A stretch of 64,000 nucleotides of DNA, taken from positions 190,944 to 254,943 of the forward strand of contig JAHRFD010000003.1 in the NCBI GenBank assembly GCA_020882975.1, given 5' to 3'. Shown one piece after another: positions 34,590-41,546 of the stretch. This DNA comes from Microcoleus sp. EPA2. Lineage in GTDB: Bacteria > Cyanobacteriota > Cyanobacteriia > Cyanobacteriales > Microcoleaceae. Position 1 is the first letter of the stretch, and each line of letters starts with the position of its first letter. Below the pieces are notes generated by a model. It did no database searches. It was not told the DNA's origin and saw only the letters and a program-made list of their open reading frames with translations. The position numbers were made by a program, and so were the translations under genes.

Positions 34590-35098
34590 CTGAACCCCCC
34601 ATCAGCCACCGTCGCATTGACAAGTTAAAAGCGATTGCCTACGACCGTGGTTTTACCAATGAAGATGCCAAACAGTTCGGGAAACTCAGCAAAACTGCCA
34701 CATGGGAGGCATTGCTAGAACTGTACCTAGTTGACGGTGAATCCCTTGAGACGGCGACTGTAGACAGTGTAGACAGTGTAGACGCCAATAAAGTTGCAAG
34801 TGTAGACAGTGTAGACAAAGCATCTGAACCGCTTGACCTACAAGCTGTAGACAGTGTAGACACCCTCGACTGGACTAATGACGGTTCCTTTCCCGTCTGC
34901 AACTTTACCCGCCACAATTCCACATTCTTTGACTGGGTTGATTTTGGACAACTCATTGCACTTGCACTCGCTTCTGTGGGGGTATTTGTGCTGGCTATGT
35001 CTATGTGGCGACAAATCAACCCGCTCAATCTATTCCCTAAAATCCGCATCAACATTCAAATAGGAGCCGAATATGGGACGCATGAACAAAATCTTTAA
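34586..35098 (+). CDS. Membrane-anchored hypothetical protein with VDSVD repeats
   Basis: A 170-aa protein of unknown function. Residues 1-55 are a helical domain (RIDKLKAIAYDRGFTNEDAKQF...TWEALLELYL). Residues about 58-92 are a low-complexity linker with seven VD(S/A/K/T) units encoded by the DNA octamer TGTAGACA. About 123-145 is a transmembrane helix (GQLIALALASVGVFVLAMSMW). The amino-acid repeat is best explained as a by-product of the DNA motif. It overlaps the genes on both sides (4 and 26 bp), so it belongs to a translationally coupled run. Confidence 0.65.
   Translation: MTEPPISHRRIDKLKAIAYDRGFTNEDAKQFGKLSKTATWEALLELYLVDGESLETATVDSVDSVDANKVASVDSVDKASEPLDLQAVDSVDTLDWTNDGSFPVCNFTRHNSTFFDWVDFGQLIALALASVGVFVLAMSMWRQINPLNLFPKIRINIQIGAEYGTHEQNL
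34759..34862. repeat. Seven TGTAGACA octamers inside a coding sequence
   Basis: TGTAGACA begins at 34759, 34768, 34801, 34810, 34846 and 34855, with TGTAGACG at 34777. Units within a group are exactly 9 bp apart and all are in the same orientation. The same octamer clusters at 40222-40305 and 40475-40573. Random expectation for an octamer on both strands in 64 kb is about two. Confidence 0.9.
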
Positions 35099-35576
35099 GA
35101 ACGACGAAAAATCGGGCGGTTTAAGCCATGGTAGCCACGCTATTAACCATTCCACCGTTTTAGCCCCAACCAGTGCCGACGCAATCAGTCCGCTAAATCC
35201 GGGCAAGTTCGCAGCAAGTGAACGCTCAGTCCCCATCATCGAAAAACCCCGCTACTTCACAGAAGAAGAAGCCGACGCGATGAAGACGCTGGCAAAGGAG
35301 AAAACTGAGGGCGCACGTCACGCCAAACGAGCCTATGAGGCTGCTGGCAAGATTGAGGAAGCCGATGCCAAAGTCCACAAACACCACCGCAAATATGAGG
35401 GCGTGGTTGCCGACAACGAGCTCGTAAAAAAGCGCGCCGACGCACGTCTGGGTAAACACTTGCACGGGTTGCGTCCAGCCTACGCTCGATTGGGTATGGG
35501 TTTGGAGCAAGCAGCCAGCAATGCCGAGAGCCGTATCAGCGAAATTAAAGCCAAGTTACAAGGGACAAAACTATGA
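35073..35576 (+). CDS. Hypothetical coiled-coil protein of the element
   Basis: A 167-aa charged protein. The N-terminal 60 residues are Ser/Asn-rich and probably disordered; residues about 65-165 are helical and rich in Ala, Lys and Glu (EEEADAMKTLAKEKTEGARHA, DAKVHKHHRKYEGVVADNEL, NAESRISEIKAKLQG), suggesting a coiled coil. AGGAG at 35062-35066 precedes the ATG by six bases, which fixes the start although it overlaps the previous gene by 26 bp. Its stop overlaps the next start (ATGA). I do not recognise the family. Confidence 0.6.
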   Translation: MGRMNKIFKNDEKSGGLSHGSHAINHSTVLAPTSADAISPLNPGKFAASERSVPIIEKPRYFTEEEADAMKTLAKEKTEGARHAKRAYEAAGKIEEADAKVHKHHRKYEGVVADNELVKKRADARLGKHLHGLRPAYARLGMGLEQAASNAESRISEIKAKLQGTKL

Positions 35577-35842
35577 GCAGGGCGATCGCACTTTTCAACA
35601 CTTTTGTGAGTTGTGCGATCGCTTCCAGTTTTCTCTGCTGGATAGCGTCGCTCAATTCTGGGTTACAGGCTTTGGTAAGAGCCTTGTACCTAGTCGTAGT
35701 CCTGTGCTGGATTCTAGGCTGGATACTAGACGACTGGCTGTGCTTGAAATTCCGCATCACAATCCTAGACCTGCAAGGGATTTTGGTTGCAGGTATAGTC
35801 GCTGTTTTATTCGGTTTGGGGGTGATGCTATGTCGCTTTTAA
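35573..35842 (+). CDS. Small membrane protein of the element
   Basis: An 89-aa hydrophobic protein with about three membrane segments: FNTFVSCAIASSFLCWIA, ALYLVVVLCWILGWIL and ILVAGIVAVLFGLGVML. It starts in the ATGA overlap with the upstream stop and overlaps the next gene by 13 bp. No family recognised. An open frame beginning at 35521 runs through the same region in another phase, but its first 100 residues are a shadow. Confidence 0.55.
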   Translation: MSRAIALFNTFVSCAIASSFLCWIASLNSGLQALVRALYLVVVLCWILGWILDDWLCLKFRITILDLQGILVAGIVAVLFGLGVMLCRF

Positions 35843-36381
35843 AGGTTTGCGCGTTAACAACCTCTGGGTTAATCCTCTGGCTAGCACCACCGTTCACCCT
35901 CAGCCGTAAGATTCCGCTGCACAATTGGGTTACTGGGCTGTCTCTAATGGGCGGTTTTGCTTGCTGCTTTGAATCCCGACGAATTGCCCTCAAACTAGCT
36001 CAAGCTGAAGAGTTTGAGTCTATGCGTGAGGCTGTTGTAGTGGCTGATGCCGTTGATGAACTGGCTACCAGTGCTTATGTCTCTGAGCAACAACGTCGGA
36101 TGGAAGCCGAATCTATCCTAAACACGGCGGGTTCTGAACAAGTGGAACACCTAGAACGCTCTCTAGCCCTAAGTCACAGCCAAGATGACGGCTGGAGTTC
36201 TGAACGTTCAAATCAACTAGCCGAGAACGCCGATTCAGAACTTTTAGAACGGATTCTGGAACTACAGGCCAAGGGCTATGGCAAGGCAAAAATCATCCTT
36301 GAGTTGTGGGGTGTAACTAAGGGTGGTAGTCCAAAATACAAGGCTGCTGAGGCTGAGTATAAGCGCTTAGTTGAGGAGTGA
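35830..36381 (+). CDS. Membrane-anchored protein with C-terminal helix-turn-helix-like segment
   Basis: A 183-aa protein starting at ATG 35830 with GGGGGTG upstream; the longer frame from 35521 is rejected for its first 103 residues. Two N-terminal membrane helices (ALTTSGLILWLAPPF, WVTGLSLMGGFACCF) are followed by a charged helical linker and the C-terminal segment LLERILELQAKGYGKAKIIL, ELWGVTKGGSPKYKAAEAEY. That last segment looks like a helix-turn-helix and resembles sequence I associate with cyanobacterial plasmid proteins, though I cannot name the family. Last gene of the overlapping run. Confidence 0.6.
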   Translation: MSLLKVCALTTSGLILWLAPPFTLSRKIPLHNWVTGLSLMGGFACCFESRRIALKLAQAEEFESMREAVVVADAVDELATSAYVSEQQRRMEAESILNTAGSEQVEHLERSLALSHSQDDGWSSERSNQLAENADSELLERILELQAKGYGKAKIILELWGVTKGGSPKYKAAEAEYKRLVEE

Positions 36382-36417
36382 GCAAAAATCTCTGCAAGTG
36401 TTCAGAAGTTGTCACGA

Positions 36418-36526
36418 AAGACTTAAATGTTCCGTGATATGGGAAACACTTTGCAGAGGTTTTGCAACCTACTCACAGTAAGGCTTATAAGCGTTGTATG
36501 TTGTGGCGGAAGACTTAAATGTTCCG
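36418..36526. repeat. 17-bp direct repeat AAGACTTAAATGTTCCG in element intergenic region
   Basis: AAGACTTAAATGTTCCG occurs at 36418-36434 and 36510-36526, both followed by (T/A)GAT. The copies are 92 bp apart in the gap between the small-gene run and the primase-helicase. They could be replication or regulatory iterons; no function is shown. Confidence 0.65.
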
Positions 36527-36606
36527 AGATCGCACTCACAACTCCCAGCACCCTATTTTTGGGTAATTGTAGCGGCGGTCTTTCCCGACTCTTCTAGAAT
36601 AAAACG

Positions 36607-37014
36607 ATGGACTTTGAAGAATGTAAAGAACAAATTAGGCGGATGTGGGCTCGGCGGGTCAAGGGCGACTCGTTAGCAGAGGTGTGGGCAAACCAAAGGA
36701 AGTGTTCGTGGAAAAATCCAGCATTTTGGAAAGTTTTTACCTACACCCTCAGAAAATTTGTTTCTAGCTCTTTCGGAGTTAATCTAAGCCTCATCCACTC
36801 TTTCGCCTGCATTATTGGTCAAATCAGAAGCGGAGCAATCCAAAGAGTTTTGGCCAGCCTCGAAGTCTTTGCGTTACTCGAAGTCTTTGCGTTAATCGTA
36901 GAGACGCTGGATAAGGAAATCCAGAGAGGCCCGCCAAAGGGTTTTGTACCGCTTCCCGACATCGAGATAGGTGGCTGTGCTCGCAACGACAGCTTAATCG
37001 CACCCGCAATCTAA
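36607..37014 (+). CDS. Doubtful hypothetical protein
   Basis: A 135-aa open frame. The first 50 residues (MDFEECKEQIRRMWARRVKG, SLAEVWANQRKCSWKNPAFW) read like protein. The rest is probably noncoding: it covers a tandem 17-18 bp repeat (CGAAGTCTTTGCGTTA twice near 36860-36895) and, on the minus strand, a GTTGCGAGCACAGCC-type dispersed repeat. No family recognised and no good ribosome binding site. The true product, if any, may have been truncated by repeat insertion. Confidence 0.35.
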   Translation: MDFEECKEQIRRMWARRVKGDSLAEVWANQRKCSWKNPAFWKVFTYTLRKFVSSSFGVNLSLIHSFACIIGQIRSGAIQRVLASLEVFALLEVFALIVETLDKEIQRGPPKGFVPLPDIEIGGCARNDSLIAPAI

Positions 37015-37144
37015 CCCGCGGGGCGGTTCCTCCTGTGTCCTAAATTTTCAAAAAAAGTAAACGCCAAAAAACCGCTGCATTCAATTGGAACCTGAGTAAC
37101 AGCGGTCTTTGGTACATAAAGCGTCTTTTAGAGGCGCTAAAAAC

Positions 37145-40100
37145 ATGACTAAATCATACCCCACCGGGGAAAATTCCGCATCCGATTCCTCAGAAATTTC
37201 CAGCCAACTGAGCACAGGCTTTTTCGATATCCGTGACCATTTGGACAAGCTGGAACCAGGCAAAGAGAAGAATAAATACACTTGCCCGGTATGTGGCGGA
37301 CACAACCTAAGCGTTGAACCTAGAACTGGCAAATATAAGTGCTGGTCTGGCGACTGTAGCAGCGCTGCTATCCGTGAAGCTATTAAGCCGTTATCCGAGT
37401 TCTTGGCAGAGCAGCATGGCAACAAATCTGCCAGCACCCGTCAGCCCGCCAAGAAAGCTACCAAGAAAGCACAGTCAGTACCAGTCCCAATTCCCACAGG
37501 ATTGAAGCTCTTAAAGCTGCTAGTGCCACAATCCGGGCCCGAACCATTTAAACCTCAGTACACCCCAAAGGATGTACCTGCCGATGCAGAGCAAGTCACC
37601 TACGTTTACAGTGCCTCACAGGAAGTCTTTCGTTTCCAATGGGTAGACCTGAGTAAACCAAAGGGACGGGACAAAACCTACCGTCAGATTCACATTGATG
37701 GCAACGGTAAACGGGTATGGGCTAAAGGTGACTCACGGTGGCCTGCTTACCGGATTAATGAAGTAGTCGAGACTTTGAAGGGCGTACCAGACGGTGAACC
37801 CGTTGCAGTTCTGATGCTTGAGGGTGAACCAAACGTAGAACTCGCACGGTCTCACGGTATCGCAGCTTTGACCATGCAGGGTTCTAATTGGAGTCACCCT
37901 GAGATACAAATGATGGCTGAAACACTGCAAGCAACAGGGAAAAACATCGTACTCGTGAAGCTGCGGGATAACGATGACACAGGAGTTAAGAAGGGTACAG
38001 AGGTTCGGCTGGTTTGCAACCACATTCAATTCCCTTGCCTAGTCGTTGACCCGGTTGCCATTTGTCCAGATATCCCAGACAAAGGGGATATCCGAGAGAT
38101 TTTGGAAACTATGGACATTGAAGAGTTTATTCGCCGATTAGAAGCGGAAATTCATGGCGCTGCAACGGAAGAAATACAAGAAAATCCTTTACTCTCACGC
38201 CCGCATACGTGTGAAGATGTAGTATATTTGTCGTCTAATAGTAACCTTGACGATTACATTCCAGACACAGCACCAGTTTCAGAAGAAAATTACGTTCTAA
38301 AAGCTGAATCTGCACTGTACTCTGACGGTCATTGGGTGTCGATTGCGGGTCAAATTTACCGATTCACTGGCAGTTACTACGAGTTGCGTTCTGAGGCTTC
38401 CGAGAAACGTCGCATCTTTGAGTGGTTGAGGACTTACTCAGAGAAAGGGAAAGGGGGCGTGTACCGTCGCAACCGGGCTAACTCTGGCAGTGTTAATCAG
38501 GTTTATGACTGGATGGTCTTAGGACTGGCAGTGGACATTGAGACTGTGAACCCGCCGGGATTGAACTGTTCTAACGGGGTGGTAAAAATCAATTCTGATG
38601 GCTCACACACGATTACCCCCCATGACCCAAAACAGGTCTACACATACATCGGCGGCAAATATGACCCTGACATTGATGCCACAGATTGCGATCGCCTTTT
38701 GGAGTGTCTTGAGCCACAGCAGCGAGAGATTTTTCTGAGGACAATTGCTGCTGCACTGTGTCTGCCATTGGCTCGTTTGAAGATGTCGCGGGTCAAAGGA
38801 CTGCTTTGTCACGGCGATGGTAGCAACGGTAAAGATACTTTGCGGACTGCGTTGGTGGCGGTGTTGGGACGCGGTGTGACTGGGAAGTCTTTAAAGGACT
38901 TTCAGATTTATGACACTGGGAGAAAGTTTCCCCTCGCTGGTCTGGAGAATTCTTTGTGCAACTGGTCAAGTGAGAATGCGGACGCGGTGAAACTGGACAA
39001 GCTACAAAGTCTCAAGCAGTTCATCACCGGGGATGAGTTGACTATTGAACATAAGGGACGTGGTGAGTATCCATACAAGCCAGAGGCGATATTTCTTGCT
39101 AACTGCAATGTTCTGCCATCTATCAGTAGTGACGCAGAAGCTATCCGCAGCCGATACTGCATTCTGAGTTTTAAGAAAACTTACGTGGTCGGGGCTTCTG
39201 CCGGTAAAGGTGAATTAGAAGCAGACCCTCGGTTTAAGGAAGACCCAAACTTTATTCTGGAACGAATTGCACCGGCACTGCTGAACAGGATGTTAGAGCG
39301 GATACCGTTGCTGCTTGCCCAAGGGATTAATTACGGTTCCAGTGACGCGGCTTTACGGGAAGCTCAGGAAAAGTCTCAGCATCTGTGGCAGTTTGTCAGA
39401 GATATGGGGTATGAGGTTGGTCAAGGTGAGCGGGTTTACGCTAAAGATTTGTGGCAGGAGTTGCGGAACTGGTATATAGAGGCAGGCATTCTTGAGATAG
39501 AGGGTGACAAGGAAAAACTGATTTGGAACGAGTTGCCGGGGCGGGACACTCCCGTTAAGGCAATCAACCAAGTGTTTGCTCGGTTCAGTGAACTATTCCC
39601 TAAGTTAGAAAAACACCGACACACGGAACGGGGTTTTGAATCTCAACGAACGATGGGAGATTTTTACTATCTCGGCATCAGCAAGCAAAATTCTAAAAGA
39701 AGTGAAAAAAGTGCTCCAGCGTCTCCAGCACCTGATTCTACCGTTGTTTTATATCCAGCAGTGCTCCAGCAAGAAAATTATGCTGGAACACCGCTGGAGC
39801 AAACAATCCTTACGCAGAGCGCTGCTGGAGACGCTGGAGCACTAAATCCAACTTTTTCAGAAGTTTGCAATTTACTCTCAAAACTCACGTCTAAGTTCAC
39901 TGATGAGGAACGGCGAAAACTGGCAGAAATACTCACTCAACCTCAACCGGAACAGCCAACACCACCAACACAGCCCAAGCGCGTAACCCTCAAAAAAGGT
40001 GTGCGAGTCCGCTACGTGGGTGACAACGCTGGCTGCGTAGCTCAGTACGCAAAACTTGACCTTGTGGTTGATGAGGTTAAAAACCACTACGTTGCTTGTC

Positions 40101-40165
40101 TGAAGCCTGATGGCAGTTTTACGACTTGGCTCAACCCCCAAGACTTAAGGGTGATTCCTGACTAG
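37145..40165 (+). CDS. Primase-helicase (P4/D5-type) replication protein
   Basis: A 1006-aa replication protein starting at ATG 37145 (a TTG at 37109 is the longer alternative). Near the N-terminus there is a CHC2-like zinc site: C47, C50, C66, C71 (YTCPVCGGHN, KYKCWSGDCSS). A TOPRIM-like region follows (PVAVLMLEGEPNVELARSHGIAALT, IVLVKLRDNDDTG). The SF3/D5 helicase has Walker A CHGDGSNGKDT (about 556-566), Walker B-like and FLANCNVLP (sensor) with RYCILSF after. Residues about 850-900 are a linker encoded by a 20-bp DNA inverted repeat. The last 50 residues (KKGVRVRYVGDNAGCVAQYA) look like an SH3-like barrel. This is the initiation protein expected of a plasmid or satellite replicon. A terminator follows. 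Confidence 0.88.
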   Translation: MTKSYPTGENSASDSSEISSQLSTGFFDIRDHLDKLEPGKEKNKYTCPVCGGHNLSVEPRTGKYKCWSGDCSSAAIREAIKPLSEFLAEQHGNKSASTRQPAKKATKKAQSVPVPIPTGLKLLKLLVPQSGPEPFKPQYTPKDVPADAEQVTYVYSASQEVFRFQWVDLSKPKGRDKTYRQIHIDGNGKRVWAKGDSRWPAYRINEVVETLKGVPDGEPVAVLMLEGEPNVELARSHGIAALTMQGSNWSHPEIQMMAETLQATGKNIVLVKLRDNDDTGVKKGTEVRLVCNHIQFPCLVVDPVAICPDIPDKGDIREILETMDIEEFIRRLEAEIHGAATEEIQENPLLSRPHTCEDVVYLSSNSNLDDYIPDTAPVSEENYVLKAESALYSDGHWVSIAGQIYRFTGSYYELRSEASEKRRIFEWLRTYSEKGKGGVYRRNRANSGSVNQVYDWMVLGLAVDIETVNPPGLNCSNGVVKINSDGSHTITPHDPKQVYTYIGGKYDPDIDATDCDRLLECLEPQQREIFLRTIAAALCLPLARLKMSRVKGLLCHGDGSNGKDTLRTALVAVLGRGVTGKSLKDFQIYDTGRKFPLAGLENSLCNWSSENADAVKLDKLQSLKQFITGDELTIEHKGRGEYPYKPEAIFLANCNVLPSISSDAEAIRSRYCILSFKKTYVVGASAGKGELEADPRFKEDPNFILERIAPALLNRMLERIPLLLAQGINYGSSDAALREAQEKSQHLWQFVRDMGYEVGQGERVYAKDLWQELRNWYIEAGILEIEGDKEKLIWNELPGRDTPVKAINQVFARFSELFPKLEKHRHTERGFESQRTMGDFYYLGISKQNSKRSEKSAPASPAPDSTVVLYPAVLQQENYAGTPLEQTILTQSAAGDAGALNPTFSEVCNLLSKLTSKFTDEERRKLAEILTQPQPEQPTPPTQPKRVTLKKGVRVRYVGDNAGCVAQYAKLDLVVDEVKNHYVACLKPDGSFTTWLNPQDLRVIPD
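39711..39842. repeat. Perfect 20-bp inverted repeat with GCTCCAGC motifs inside the primase-helicase gene
   Basis: GTGCTCCAGCGTCTCCAGCA (39711-39730) is exactly the reverse complement of 39823-39842. Between the arms are further GCTCCAGC (39763-39770) and GCTGGAGC (39793-39800) copies. It encodes an Ala/Pro/Ser linker that is not conserved in style with the flanking domains, so the DNA structure may matter more than the peptide. Confidence 0.85.
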
Positions 40166-40196
40166 GCAATGACCAAGGACTGACGGCTAGAATCTT

Positions 40197-40220
40197 ATCC
40201 CCCTTAATTGGGGGATTTTT
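40197..40220 (+). terminator. Rho-independent terminator after the primase-helicase
   Basis: ATCCCCC (40197-40203), loop TTAATT, GGGGGAT (40210-40216), then a T-run. It separates the replication gene from the RHH gene, which has its own promoter. Confidence 0.85.
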
Positions 40221-40221
40221 G

Positions 40222-40305
40222 TGTCTACAAATTTTGTAGACAAATTGTTGACACTGTAGACATCTATCGGTTATTGTAGACAAATAATGTTTACAGGTGT
40301 CTACA
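40222..40305 (+). promoter_or_regulatory. Promoter/operator of the RHH gene with TGTAGACA sites
   Basis: TTGACA (40248-40253) and TATTGT (40272-40277), 18 bp apart, form a sigma-70-like promoter. Octamers lie at 40222 (TGTCTACA), 40235, 40255, 40275 (TGTAGACA) and 40298 (TGTCTACA), with a one-mismatch TGTTTACA at 40288. One sits in the -35/-10 spacer, one overlaps the -10, and one touches the start codon. This placement is what an autorepressor operator would look like. Confidence 0.7.
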
Positions 40306-40653
40306 ATGAGTCAAAGTCAAGTCGTATCGTTCAGAGCTTCCGGCCACTTTCTTAACTGGATAGAAGCCCAAAGGCTAGAGGGTGAATCGGTAAGTCAAGC
40401 TGCACAACGTATTCTCAAGGAAATATCGGGAGTGTACGGTGACTACAAGCTGTATATAACTAGCGGCAATCCTGTGTCTACGCTTCCCGCCGATGTGTCT
40501 ACACTTCCCACCGATGTGTCTACAAAAAACTCTCATGACGTCGTGTCTACAAACATTGTAGACATTGTAGACAAGGCTGTAAGTTCAAGTCTTGACCCTG
40601 TGATGGAGCGGATGGCCGCTATTGAGGAACGGCTGGGAAAATTGAGCGCCTGA
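40306..40653 (+). CDS. Ribbon-helix-helix DNA-binding protein, zero-frame product
   Basis: A 115-aa protein starting at ATG 40306 (a GTG at 40297 lies inside an operator octamer). Residues 1-45 have the RHH pattern: beta strand QVVSFRAS, helix HFLNWIEAQRL, turn EGES, helix VSQAAQRILKEI. This is the CopG/Arc/omega fold used by plasmid repressors and partition proteins. Residues about 55-90 are a linker (VSTLPADVSTLPTDVSTK, VDIVDKAV) encoded by six TGTCTACA/TGTAGACA octamers. A coiled-coil start (ERMAAIEERLGK) then ends in LSA and a stop, just after a -1 slippery heptamer. Likely binds the octamers and regulates itself; this is inferred. Confidence 0.75.
   Translation: MSQSQVVSFRASGHFLNWIEAQRLEGESVSQAAQRILKEISGVYGDYKLYITSGNPVSTLPADVSTLPTDVSTKNSHDVVSTNIVDIVDKAVSSSLDPVMERMAAIEERLGKLSA
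40475..40573. repeat. Six TGTCTACA/TGTAGACA octamers inside the RHH gene
   Basis: TGTCTACG at 40475, TGTCTACA at 40496, 40517 and 40544, TGTAGACA at 40557 and 40566. Orientation flips between the fourth and fifth copy, giving an inverted pair. Spacings are 21, 21, 27, 13 and 9 bp. Confidence 0.9.
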
Positions 40654-40680
40654 GTGACGGCAACGATGAATCACTCAGGC
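40635..40680 (+). promoter_or_regulatory. Candidate programmed -1 ribosomal frameshift signal
   Basis: The heptamer G GGA AAA (40635-40641) is in the exact X XXY YYZ phase of the RHH frame. After six bases comes a perfect 10-bp stem, GCCTGAGTGA (40648-40657) with TCACTCAGGC (40671-40680), loop of 13. The zero-frame stop TGA (40651-40653) lies within the stem. Shifting by -1 opens a frame to 40970. Confidence 0.65.
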
Positions 40681-40970
40681 AGGAATTAAAAGCGGCCAAC
40701 AGGCAACTTGCAGAATGGGACAAAGAGCTCAATCAGTTACACGAGCGCAACGGCGATTTGGGCTTGAAGGTTCAGATGTTGGAGCAAGAACTCAAGGAAG
40801 CACGGCTCTCATGTCAGGAAAATAAAAACTCAGCTCCGGCAGTCGCAGAATTTCCCGGTGCCGCCGATCTACTCAACCAGTTGAAAACCAGACGCAAAAA
40901 GTCCGGGGCAAACTTGGCGGATATAGAGGTGGTTTTGGAGATACTTGAAACCGACAGGAGCGAAATTTGA
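40641..40970 (+). CDS. -1 frame extension: coiled-coil C-terminal part of the RHH protein
   Basis: Read from the slippery site, this frame gives IERLSDGNDESLRQELKAAN, RQLAEWDKELNQLHERNGDL, VQMLEQELKEARL and then a compact C-terminal part (FPGAADLLNQLKTRRKKSGA, LADIEVVLEILETDRSEI). It has strong coiled-coil heptads continuous with the MAAIEERLGK end of the upstream frame. Between the preceding stop (about 40622) and a TTG at 40758 there is no ATG, GTG or TTG, so the first third cannot be translated by normal initiation. The fused product would be about 221 aa. A shorter independent protein from TTG 40758 is the alternative. Confidence 0.6.
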   Translation: MERLSDGNDESLRQELKAANRQLAEWDKELNQLHERNGDLGLKVQMLEQELKEARLSCQENKNSAPAVAEFPGAADLLNQLKTRRKKSGANLADIEVVLEILETDRSEI

Positions 40971-41036
40971 GCGGAAAATAGGACTATCGGTAATAAAATT
41001 AACCTAAAACCCTTGGCGTACAAAAGACATACAAAA

Positions 41037-41109
41037 TGAGCACGGAGGGACTCGAACCCCCGACCCTCAGGACCGGAACCTGATGCTCTATCCACTGAGC
41101 TACGTGCCC
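41037..41109 (-). tRNA. tRNA-Arg (anticodon CCG)
   Basis: A 73-nt cloverleaf on the minus strand. The acceptor stem GGGCACG pairs with CGTGCTC (one G-U), then discriminator A; CCA is not encoded. The D arm is GCTCAGTGGATAGAGC, the anticodon stem TCAGG/CCTGA holds loop TTCCGGT (CCG), and the T arm is GGGGGTTCGAGTCCCTC. Its 3' end faces the integrative element. Confidence 0.95.
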
Positions 41110-41546
41110 TCAACTCTCTTGACTGTATCACGTCTTCCCCAAAATAGCTAGTCCGATCGCAAATTCGATCGCTAGCCTCCACATCCCTTAACAATCCAGC
41201 AATTGCCTTCGAGTCGCCCGGATTCTTGCCCACGCACGCTGACTGACTAAACTAAATCTACCATTCCCCATCGACTTGACCTAACCCTTAAATAAAGTAT
41301 CTGGGGCATTTTTCCTCGTCGCCGACTCAAAAATCTGTCTAAATTGTCAAAATCATAGGACAATTGATACAATAACAGCCTATAACATCGCCAATACTAG
41401 ATTTAAATTGATCGGGGGTTGAGCATCTACCGCAGCGAATAACCAGAAAACAATTACCTATAGCTAATTGGCCGTTGATGGCGCTGCTTTTGAGACAGAT
41501 TGTACCAGGACTGTCCTAGATTAAGTTCACCAAACCTCTCAAACTT
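41110..41546. other. Intergenic region between tRNA-Arg and signalling island
   Basis: No gene or RNA recognised in about 440 bp. It should hold the tRNA promoter (minus strand) and the promoter of the kinase operon starting at 41547. Confidence 0.5.

Larger units (their letters stand above)
32560..41040. mobile_element. Putative plasmid-like integrative element at tRNA-Arg(CCG)
   Basis: All genes from 32596 to 40970 point the same way: tyrosine recombinase, overlapping small genes, primase-helicase, RHH DNA-binding protein. The block ends next to the 3' end of a tRNA-Arg gene, the classic attachment site of tyrosine-recombinase elements. Gene content is replicon-like rather than phage-structural: no capsid, portal or lysis genes. 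A duplicated tRNA 3' end (attL) was looked for near 32.1-32.6 kb and not found, so the left boundary is uncertain and the element may be decayed or use another site. Confidence 0.6.

Noticed and set aside
35521..35829. N-terminal extension of the 35830-36381 gene
   Set aside because: It overlaps two other coding frames and is not protein-like; ATG 35830 has a good upstream purine tract.
40648..40680. Terminator after the RHH gene
   Set aside because: The 10-bp stem has no following T-tract, and its position after a slippery heptamer fits frameshifting better.
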